Shown here: in pieces, positions 1 through 5,661 of the stretch
Layout of the letters: each line of letters begins with the position of its first letter
Position numbering within the stretch: the first letter of the stretch is position 1
From: an uncultured Saprospiraceae bacterium
Lineage (GTDB): Bacteria > Bacteroidota > Bacteroidia > Chitinophagales > Saprospiraceae
Direction of reading: 5' to 3'
NCBI GenBank assembly: GCA_938033975.1
Contig: CALHKJ010000333.1
Span: 1 to 5,661, forward strand
DNA length: 5,661 nucleotides
The notes under the pieces: model-generated
What the model saw: only the letters and a program-made list of their open reading frames with translations
Database searches by the model: none
Told to the model about the DNA's origin: nothing
Translations under genes and position numbers: made by a program

Positions 1-2960
1 CCCTAAAGCTCAGCTCCCAATCTGGCATATTTCGACAATTGACCACAAAAAATGGTCTCCCAAGTAACAATGTCTATGGTGTCATTAAAGATGACCAAGG
101 ATTCATATGGGCCTATACGGAAAAAGGACTTGCAAAATTTAATGGTTATGACTTTAAGAAATTCTCTATCGAGGATGGCCTCCCAGTAAATGATATTTTC
201 AATATAAATAAAAGCAAGGATGGATTACTGTGGTTATTAGGCATTGAAAATACCCTAGCTTATATTCAAAATGATACAATCTTTCCAGTTGATCTAAACA
301 ATGATGAAAAAATTGTATTAAAAAACAATAGCAATGAACCTTGGTACAGAAGTGAATATCACAGATGGAAGACCAAAGATGGCTACCTGGAAAAAGAAAA
401 GATACTTGACAGAATAAACCTTACCAAGATTTTTACCGAAGGTGCTATTTATCTACTTGAACCAAAAAATAAAAATGAAGCATTTGGAATTAATATTGAA
501 GATCAATCTTTTGTAACATTAAATAAATCAACTGTACTGTCAACAGTAAAGTTGAAATCAAAAATCACCAATGCCTGCTTATTCAACAGTATAAATTATA
601 TTGAATCATCAAGTCCTTACTTTGTAATTGTGAACCATGTAGGATTTACAACAATCAATGAAAAATCAAAAGAACAAATACTTTATCCATGGTCTCAATT
701 CTTTGATCCGGATAAAAAAATAATAAGAGCTAATGTTCATATAGAAAACTCAACTGTTTCTATCAGCACAAATGAAGGCTTGATATTTATATCAAATACA
801 AATGATATAAAATCATATAGATTTCCAGAGCTGAGCAGAACTCACACAATCCAACGTGTCTACATTGATGACGAAGATAATATTTGGATCTCCACCAAGG
901 ATAATGGCCTGTATTTTTACTCTGCTGACCAGGCACAAACCAAAATATTTTTGCCGAAAAACACAGTAGATAACAGCTTCAAGAAAATATATAAAACGAA
1001 AGATGGAGAGATTATCTGTGTTTCCTCAAAAGGGAATTTGTATAACCCTAAAACAGAAAATCAAATTAAAATAAATAAGCCAAAGGCAAATCTTTATAAT
1101 TCTTTTCTTACAGATGACGAAGAACTTATTTTACTTCTGGAAGCTCAACCCTTAATGTCTCTTTCGTTAAATGAAAATAAAGATGAGTCCCAACCTATCG
1201 ATTCTCGACTACTAAAACACAATGAAAAGCAACAAGAAAATATTTTCCAAGGGCCATTGAATATTCAAAAAAATATCAAACAGATTGCCACTCGCAACCC
1301 ACAGGATATTTATGTAAATCATGGTTTCGGATTCTTAAGATTACACCTTGACGAAAAGGGAGAATCCAAATTAACTCCAATAAGTAACAGACAAAGATTA
1401 GTTTTTAAATTCCCAAATTCGAATGACGTTTATACTGCAGACAAGGACAAGTTGTACTTGATTGAAGATGATGTCGAACTGGATCCAATCTTGGAATTAC
1501 CCTTAATCACTTCTATACTTCCATTTGAAAACAAAGGTCTATTAGTGGGCACAGAGAGTTCAGGTTTATACAAATTTTTATATGCAGACAAGCAACTTGA
1601 AAAAATAGGAAACTGGAACTCAATTTCAAAAATACAATTAAAGCCATCTGGAGAAATATTTATAAGTACAAATACGGGTATTCACAAAATAGCATCAGAA
1701 GAAAATAACCACAGGCACATCAAGAATTGGGGTCTCAATCAAGGTTTACCAAATCTTGAGGTAGATGATTTTTTAGTTGACAAAAACAAACTATACGCTT
1801 GTACCAATAATGGAGTCGCTATTATTGACTTAGAATATGAGCAAGAACAAAAGATAAATATTGATTCCAAATTGCGTTTAGAGGCTGTCAAAATAAATAA
1901 TCAACGAATAGAGCAAGGTGCAAACTTAAAACACAAACAAAATGATCTGAGTGTAAGCTTTAAACTCCTTGACTTAAAAAGTTTTGGTGACATAAAATAC
2001 AGATACAAACTGGAGCCAATTCAAAAACAATGGCAAAACACAAGAGACACCAATATTGTGTTTAACAACCTGGCTTCAAATGAATATACCTTTCATTTAG
2101 AAGCATTTGACAGCGACAATCAAAAGTATGAATTAGCTCAATCATTTAATTTTCAAATTGGCAAACCTTTTTGGAAGACTTTGGTTTTTCTATTGTTAGC
2201 AATTCTGACACTTGGCCTGATCACATTAAGTATTGATATCCGAAGACGGAAGTCACTTGAAGAAAAATTAAAGCTATCAAAAATTCATAACAAAAGAATA
2301 GCAAATCTCAAATTGGAAGCCTTAAGATCCCAAATGAATCCCCATTTCGTATTCAATTCTTTGGGTGCTATTCAATATTATATCCAAACACATAAAATTG
2401 AAGAAGCTGACAATTACCTGAGTTTATTTGCTAATCTGATGAGAAAGTATTTGAATTCTTCTTCAGAACAACTAATCTCTTTGCATGATGAAATTTCCCT
2501 AATAAATGATTATATTAAGTTAGAAGAAATGAGATTCGAAGGCATGTTTGAAACCGAAATAAATATTGATCCAAACATTGACCTAAACAATACTTATATT
2601 CCCTCCATGATGATTCAACCTTATGTTGAAAATTCTGTTAACCATGGAATACCTAATAGGAAAGATGGACAAGCTAAAATAATGATAAAAATCTATCCGC
2701 AGGACACTGATCAAATTAAAATAGAGATCAATGACAATGGAATAGGTAGAGAAAATGCAAAAAAATATAAGAAGAGATTTCACAAAAGTAAGGGCATGCA
2801 AAATGTGATAAAAAGAATTGAATCACTAAAAGCTGCGGAACTTGTGAACATTGATATAAATATTAAAAATAACTCAAATGACAATTGTTTTCCCGGAACA
2901 TCTGTTGTCATTACCCTAAAAAACTTTATGAATGGAATACACAGCTCTCATAGTGGATGA
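1..2960 (+). CDS. Sensor histidine kinase with beta-propeller (Reg_prop), Y_Y_Y and LytS-type kinase domains; 5'-partial
   Basis: The frame is open from base 3 to the TGA at 2958-2960, giving 985 visible residues (residue n starts at base 3n). A TTG at 39 is not the real start: the propeller motif FRQLTTKNGLPSNNV already begins at residue 10, so the signal peptide and start lie off the left edge. Order seen: Reg_prop-like repeats at about 10-48, 49-88, 282-301, 501-526, 541-563 and 576-609; a Y_Y_Y domain at about 647-718; one membrane helix at about 727-744; a charged helical linker at about 745-775; then the His_kinase/HATPase core. The phospho-accepting His781 lies in NPHFVFNSL, the N-box is QPYVENSVNHG (Asn877), and the ATP-binding DNGIG has Asp911. 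In this family the propeller sits in the periplasm and senses a ligand, often a glycan in gut Bacteroides, while the kinase core is cytoplasmic. Here the ligand is unknown. It overlaps the downstream regulator gene by 29 bp, so the two are surely one operon. There is no fused receiver or AraC domain, so it is not a hybrid one-protein system. Confidence 0.93.
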   Translation, partial: LKLSSQSGIFRQLTTKNGLPSNNVYGVIKDDQGFIWAYTEKGLAKFNGYDFKKFSIEDGLPVNDIFNINKSKDGLLWLLGIENTLAYIQNDTIFPVDLNNDEKIVLKNNSNEPWYRSEYHRWKTKDGYLEKEKILDRINLTKIFTEGAIYLLEPKNKNEAFGINIEDQSFVTLNKSTVLSTVKLKSKITNACLFNSINYIESSSPYFVIVNHVGFTTINEKSKEQILYPWSQFFDPDKKIIRANVHIENSTVSISTNEGLIFISNTNDIKSYRFPELSRTHTIQRVYIDDEDNIWISTKDNGLYFYSADQAQTKIFLPKNTVDNSFKKIYKTKDGEIICVSSKGNLYNPKTENQIKINKPKANLYNSFLTDDEELILLLEAQPLMSLSLNENKDESQPIDSRLLKHNEKQQENIFQGPLNIQKNIKQIATRNPQDIYVNHGFGFLRLHLDEKGESKLTPISNRQRLVFKFPNSNDVYTADKDKLYLIEDDVELDPILELPLITSILPFENKGLLVGTESSGLYKFLYADKQLEKIGNWNSISKIQLKPSGEIFISTNTGIHKIASEENNHRHIKNWGLNQGLPNLEVDDFLVDKNKLYACTNNGVAIIDLEYEQEQKINIDSKLRLEAVKINNQRIEQGANLKHKQNDLSVSFKLLDLKSFGDIKYRYKLEPIQKQWQNTRDTNIVFNNLASNEYTFHLEAFDSDNQKYELAQSFNFQIGKPFWKTLVFLLLAILTLGLITLSIDIRRRKSLEEKLKLSKIHNKRIANLKLEALRSQMNPHFVFNSLGAIQYYIQTHKIEEADNYLSLFANLMRKYLNSSSEQLISLHDEISLINDYIKLEEMRFEGMFETEINIDPNIDLNNTYIPSMMIQPYVENSVNHGIPNRKDGQAKIMIKIYPQDTDQIKIEINDNGIGRENAKKYKKRFHKSKGMQNVIKRIESLKAAELVNIDINIKNNSNDNCFPGTSVVITLKNFMNGIHSSHSG

Positions 2961-3684
2961 TGAACCTAAGCTTAGGGAAGTTTTAGACATCAAGTTGACC
3001 CAAAATTGTCCATCAATTAAGATTATTGGTAAAGCTTCTAATGTGCCTGAGGCCTTCGAAATTATTAAAAAGGAAAAACCCAACATAGTCTTCTTGGACA
3101 TCGCTATGCCCGGAGAATCTGGATTCGATTTACTTGATCGATTTGAATCAATCGACTTTCAAGTGATCTTTGCAACTGGGTTTAATGAATACGCATTAGA
3201 TGCCATCAAAGTAAGTGCCGTGGATTATATCCTCAAACCAATCAATACAATTGAACTGCAAAGCGCAGTAAATAAGGCAATCGCAAATATCGATGAAAAG
3301 AATAAACTCGAAAGGTACGATGTGCTTAAGTACAATATTAAAAATGTAGGAAAACAAAATACTAAGATTGCATTAGCGAGTACAGATGCGTATGAATTTG
3401 TCAAAGTTTCTGACATCATTAGATGCGAAGGTTGGCAAAAATATACCAAGATTCATATTGCTAATGCGAACACAATTGTCAGCTCTTACAACATTGGCAT
3501 TTATAAAGATATGCTCCAGAGTTATGGCTTCTATTCCTGTCACAAATCTCACTTGATCAACGAACATCTTATCGATAAATATATAAAAGAAGGTTTTGTT
3601 GTCATGGCAGATGGATCCAAAGTTCCTGTTTCAAGAAGAAAGAAAGAGGAGTTTTTTGAGAAGGTGATAAATTTTAAGGCTTAA
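2932..3684 (+). CDS. LytTR-family DNA-binding response regulator
   Basis: This 250-residue protein has the usual length and layout of an AgrA/LytR-type regulator. The receiver domain spans about residues 3-118. It has the acidic pair Asp9-Asp10, the phosphorylation site Asp56 in FLDIAMPG, switch Thr82, and the conserved Lys102-Pro103. A linker of about 25 residues leads to a LytTR DNA-binding domain at about 146-247, recognised by GFYSCHKSHLIN (199-210) and ADGSKVPVSRRKK (226-238). No key residue is missing. The ATG at 2932 is chosen because it gives a receiver starting MEYTALIVDDEP, and a stop in this frame at 2917-2919 rules out any start further upstream. The gene starts inside the 3' end of the kinase gene (29-bp overlap) without a clear ribosome-binding sequence, so translational coupling is likely (inference). 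It is the probable phosphorylation partner of the upstream kinase and would act as a transcription factor in the cytoplasm. Target promoters are not identifiable here. Confidence 0.95.
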   Translation: MEYTALIVDDEPKLREVLDIKLTQNCPSIKIIGKASNVPEAFEIIKKEKPNIVFLDIAMPGESGFDLLDRFESIDFQVIFATGFNEYALDAIKVSAVDYILKPINTIELQSAVNKAIANIDEKNKLERYDVLKYNIKNVGKQNTKIALASTDAYEFVKVSDIIRCEGWQKYTKIHIANANTIVSSYNIGIYKDMLQSYGFYSCHKSHLINEHLIDKYIKEGFVVMADGSKVPVSRRKKEEFFEKVINFKA

Positions 3685-3739
3685 TACCACGCTGGTCTAT
3701 TTAATCGGATAAACTGACTTTAGGAAGTTTATGGTATTA
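3682..3739. repeat. Bipartite inverted repeat between convergent genes, possible weak bidirectional terminator
   Basis: The outer arms TAATACCA (3682-3689) and TGGTATTA (3732-3739) are perfect complements, as are the inner arms TAAACT (3710-3715) and AGTTTA (3726-3731). On the right the two arms are contiguous (14 nt). On the left they are separated by 20 nt, so the RNA could form a 14-bp stem with a one-sided bulge and a 10-nt loop. The left arm begins with the TAA stop of the response regulator. No run of T follows on either strand and the stem is AT-rich, so it is not a standard intrinsic terminator. The role is inferred from its place between two gene ends. Chance pairing in AT-rich DNA remains possible. 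Confidence 0.35.
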
Positions 3740-3778
3740 GACAGAGAGGCATTAACACGCAAAGCCCATGAAGAAGAT

Positions 3779-4558
3779 TTACTTTCCTTTAAAAATAGGC
3801 TTTCGTTTTTCTACAAAGGCAGCTACACCTTCATGATAATCTTCCGTATTCGCTGCTTCAATTTGAAGTTCTGTTTCTAAATCCAATTGTTCATAAAAAT
3901 TGTTTTTGAAGGAAGCATTAATCGCCCGCTTGGTTAATGCCAAACCATGGGTTGCCATAGCTGCCATTTTGGTAGCTAATTTATTTACTTCCTCTTCCAA
4001 ACTTTCTGGTTCAATCATTTTATAGATCATGCCAATTCTTTCTGCTTCTTCAGCAGAAATTTTATCCCCTAACATACAATACGCCATTGCTCTTGCTCGA
4101 CCTACCAATCGTGGAAGATTGTAGGTCCCAGCACTATCTGGAATCAAGCCAATAGCAGAGAATGCTTGAATGAAACTCGCTTTAGATGATGCCAGAATAA
4201 TATCGCAACTTAATGCAAGGTTGGCTCCAGCACCTGCGGCTACTCCATTCACTGCAGCAATAATTGGCTTTTCTAATTCCGTAATCCTTTTGACTATGGG
4301 ACTATAATGTTTTTCTAATAAATGTTTGAAACCAGGATTCAAATCAGGGTCGGTAACTTCTTTCAGATCTTGCCCTGCACAAAAGGCCTTACCTGCGCCT
4401 GTTATAATTAGCACTCTTACATTTGCATCTTCTTTACAGTCATCAAGAGCGGCAATCCATTGTGTGGCTAAGGCAGAATTTACGCTATTAAATGCGTTTG
4501 GACGATTAAGAATAATCCTTGCGATTCCACTTTCTTTTGTATAAAGTATTTCAGACAT
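3779..4558 (-). CDS. paaG: 2-(1,2-epoxy-1,2-dihydrophenyl)acetyl-CoA isomerase PaaG (crotonase family)
   Basis: This 259-residue crotonase-fold protein is close in length to E. coli PaaG (about 262). In the phenylacetate pathway PaaG converts the ring-1,2-epoxide of phenylacetyl-CoA to oxepin-CoA, and it can also shift double bonds in later beta-oxidation intermediates. Features seen: LNRPNAFNS (17-25), the oxyanion-hole segments CAGQDL (60-65) and NGVAAGAGANLAL (104-116), and GLIPDSAGT (137-145), whose Asp141 matches the catalytic Asp of PaaG. This is followed by LPRLVGRARAM, a stretch shared with PaaG, and the end EGVAAFVEKRKPIFKGK is also PaaG-like. No Glu appears in the NGVAAGAGANLAL segment, where hydratases carry one of their two catalytic Glu, so an isomerase is favoured over the PaaF hydratase. 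The ATG directly follows the TAA of paaD with no spacer, so translation probably re-initiates from paaD. The gene ends facing the regulator gene, 94 bp away. A general enoyl-CoA hydratase is the main alternative, but position and motifs favour PaaG. Confidence 0.9.
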   Translation of the reverse strand: MSEILYTKESGIARIILNRPNAFNSVNSALATQWIAALDDCKEDANVRVLIITGAGKAFCAGQDLKEVTDPDLNPGFKHLLEKHYSPIVKRITELEKPIIAAVNGVAAGAGANLALSCDIILASSKASFIQAFSAIGLIPDSAGTYNLPRLVGRARAMAYCMLGDKISAEEAERIGMIYKMIEPESLEEEVNKLATKMAAMATHGLALTKRAINASFKNNFYEQLDLETELQIEAANTEDYHEGVAAFVEKRKPIFKGK

Positions 4559-5062
4559 TTATTTTAAACATTTAAAGTAATCAAAAGGCTCCAAACAATC
4601 TTCACATTTAAACAATGCCTTGCAGGCAGTCGATCCAAACTGACTGATCATTTTTGTATTCGTTGATTGACAGTTTGTGCATTTTACAATTCGTGTTCCT
4701 CCCATCAGTGCTTGTAAATCCAAGTCTTCAGATAAAGGAGCGGCCACTCCGTATTCTTCAAGTTTTTTTCTTCCTTGTTCAGAAATCCAATCCGTTGTCC
4801 AAGCGGGAGAAAGGACCAAGTTCATTTTAACCTCATAGCCTATCTTGTTGAGAGCAGTTGTAACATCTGCTGCCATTGTATCCATTGCTGGACAGCCTGA
4901 ATAAGTAGGTGTCAAATCCACCTCGACTAAATTTTCATGCTGCTCCACTCTTCTCACCACACCCAAATCCATTACTGTCAATACTGGAATTTCTGGATCA
5001 GAGACGGACTCTAAAGCAGCTAAAATTTCCGCGGAAGCAATATGTATTTGCGCTTCTACCAT
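4559..5062 (-). CDS. paaD: Phenylacetyl-CoA epoxidase accessory protein PaaD (MIP18/DUF59 plus zinc ribbon)
   Basis: This 167-residue protein matches PaaD in length and layout. The N-terminal MIP18/DUF59 domain (about 10-100) shows SDPEIPVLTVMDLGVV (21-36) and the conserved PTYSGCPAMD with Cys57. The C-terminal part holds a zinc ribbon with CTNC (128-131) and CEDC (153-156), the signature FGSTACKAL (142-150, Cys147), and the ending EPFDYFKC. MIP18-type proteins act in iron-sulfur cluster or metal assembly. PaaD is needed for a working PaaABCE epoxidase in bacteria that have been tested, but it is not part of the purified catalytic core, so a maturation role is the usual inference. The ATG at 5062 overlaps the TAG of paaC by 7 bp (ATGGTAG) and gives the expected family start. 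It ends exactly where paaG begins. Some databases name this gene paaJ or paaD interchangeably; paaD follows E. coli usage. Confidence 0.93.
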   Translation of the reverse strand: MVEAQIHIASAEILAALESVSDPEIPVLTVMDLGVVRRVEQHENLVEVDLTPTYSGCPAMDTMAADVTTALNKIGYEVKMNLVLSPAWTTDWISEQGRKKLEEYGVAAPLSEDLDLQALMGGTRIVKCTNCQSTNTKMISQFGSTACKALFKCEDCLEPFDYFKCLK

Positions 5063-5661
5063 TCCATGTTTGGATATGCTCTCTGCATATACTGCAGTTC
5101 GGTTAGTATATAATCAAGTTGTTCGGTATGTATTCCTTGTTTCCCTTTGGTCATTCTCATTTTTACCTCAGGGACTTCTATTTTCGCTTCCGCAAATGTT
5201 TGTGAGACTATTGCATCAAAGTCTGTTTTAATCAATGCCAAGTCTGCACCGGTTCCATTTTCTTTCATTTCTCTTTCAAGTTCTGTCTCTTGGAAAAATT
5301 CTCCAACAAAAGGATATAAAGTATCCACTGCAGTCTGCATTCTTTCTTTACTTTCATCGGTTCCATCACCCAATCGCTTCACCCATTCCGCAGAAAAACG
5401 TAAATGGTATTTTGTCTCTTTTAAGGACTTTACTGCAATGGCTGCAAGTTGCTCATCCTTTGAATGCACCAATTGTTCTAGTTGTAATTTTTGAAATACA
5501 TCAAAGAAAAATTGCCTTGTGATAACATGAGCAAAATCAACATTGGTTTGTTCCAGTAAAATGCAGTTGTAGTGTTCTCTACCATGCCGTAGAAAAGCAA
5601 TGCTATCTTCAGTTGCTTCATTACCTTTTAGTTTGGCTGCATATTGAAAAAAACCACGTAC
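5056..5661 (-). CDS. paaC: Phenylacetyl-CoA epoxidase subunit PaaC, 5'-partial (cut by right edge)
   Basis: The frame is open from the right edge (5661, exactly in codon phase) to the TAG at 5056-5058, giving 201 visible residues. The family is about 250 long, so some 50 N-terminal residues are off the window. A TTG at 5472 is internal and is not a start: coding similarity to PaaC continues upstream of it through FFQYAAKL, AFLRHGREHYNCILLEQ and VDFAHVITRQFFFD. Downstream, DEQLAAIAVKSLKETKYHLR, FSAEWVKRLGDGTDES and the end QGIHTEQLDYILTELQYMQR are typical of PaaC. PaaC has a ferritin-like helical fold but serves as a structural, non-catalytic partner of the di-iron oxygenase subunit PaaA. The complex, with PaaB and the reductase PaaE, epoxidises the ring of phenylacetyl-CoA using oxygen in the cytoplasm. 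paaA and paaB are expected just upstream, beyond the right edge. The 7-bp overlap with paaD indicates a shared transcript and coupled translation. Confidence 0.94.
   Translation of the reverse strand, partial: VRGFFQYAAKLKGNEATEDSIAFLRHGREHYNCILLEQTNVDFAHVITRQFFFDVFQKLQLEQLVHSKDEQLAAIAVKSLKETKYHLRFSAEWVKRLGDGTDESKERMQTAVDTLYPFVGEFFQETELEREMKENGTGADLALIKTDFDAIVSQTFAEAKIEVPEVKMRMTKGKQGIHTEQLDYILTELQYMQRAYPNMEW

Noticed and set aside
39..41. TTG as the start codon of the kinase
   Set aside because: The frame is open upstream to the window edge, the first propeller motif begins before it, and a signal peptide is missing. The gene is simply cut by the edge.
714..720. Run of seven A in the kinase gene (and a matching run at 5647-5653 in paaC) as possible phase-variation sites
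   Set aside because: The runs are short, encode Lys-Lys and Phe-Phe in intact frames, and are expected in AT-rich coding DNA.
2918..2924. A AAA AAC heptamer in the kinase frame, in phase for -1 ribosomal frameshifting
   Set aside because: A -1 slip enters a frame that stops at 2951-2953 and does not reach the regulator frame, which would need +1. A fused kinase-regulator by this route is not possible, and the A-rich run is ordinary for this composition.
2583..3567. Several - strand open frames of 61-74 codons opposite the kinase and regulator
   Set aside because: They are antisense to strongly conserved kinase and receiver/LytTR coding sequence and show no family features.
3768..3836. Small + strand reading frame starting MKKIYFPLK in the convergent gap
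   Set aside because: It is only 22 codons, lies almost entirely antisense to the end of paaG, and has no ribosome-binding sequence or family resemblance.
5470..5472. TTG as the start codon of a short 138-residue PaaC
   Set aside because: Recognisable PaaC sequence continues for 63 codons upstream to the right edge, so this is an internal Leu codon.
5147..5522. Two overlapping + strand open frames opposite paaC
   Set aside because: They are antisense shadows of a well-recognised paaC. The translations are Ser/Phe/Leu-rich with no domain-like pattern.

Overview
The window looks like a chromosomal piece of a member of the Bacteroidota. The evidence is a long beta-propeller sensor kinase of the Reg_prop / Y_Y_Y / LytS type paired with a LytTR response regulator, an AT-rich base composition, and gene starts with no clear Shine-Dalgarno sequence. 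I cannot place it below phylum level. A free-living, aerobic member is likely because of the phenylacetate genes.

Left half (1-3684, + strand): a two-gene, two-component signalling operon. A sensor histidine kinase enters from the left edge. Its reading frame is open to base 3, so the signal peptide and true start lie outside the window. It has a large propeller sensor region, a Y_Y_Y domain, one membrane helix, a short charged helical linker and a LytS-type kinase core. Its last 29 bases overlap the start of a LytTR response regulator. The kinase would read an extracytoplasmic signal and phosphorylate the regulator at Asp56, and the regulator would bind promoter DNA through its LytTR domain. 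The signal and target genes cannot be read from the window.

Middle (3685-3778): a 94-bp gap between convergent genes. It holds a bipartite inverted repeat that may act as a weak transcript end for both sides.

Right half (3779-5661, - strand): the distal part of a phenylacetate degradation (paa) operon, transcribed right to left as paaC (cut by the right edge), paaD and paaG. paaC and paaD overlap by 7 bp, and paaD and paaG abut with no spacer. PaaC is the structural partner of the PaaA oxygenase subunit. PaaD is a MIP18/DUF59 plus zinc-ribbon protein thought to help iron-sulfur/metal assembly of the epoxidase. PaaG isomerises the ring-epoxide to oxepin-CoA. Together they cover the epoxidation and isomerisation steps of aerobic phenylacetyl-CoA catabolism. 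paaA, paaB and paaE are expected outside the window.

All genes fall in known families. I see no mobile element, CRISPR array, tRNA or rRNA, and nothing that amounts to a wholly new system. The points most worth a second look are the tight kinase/regulator overlap, the degenerate propeller, the paaD-paaG junction without paaE or paaF, and the composition difference between the two halves.
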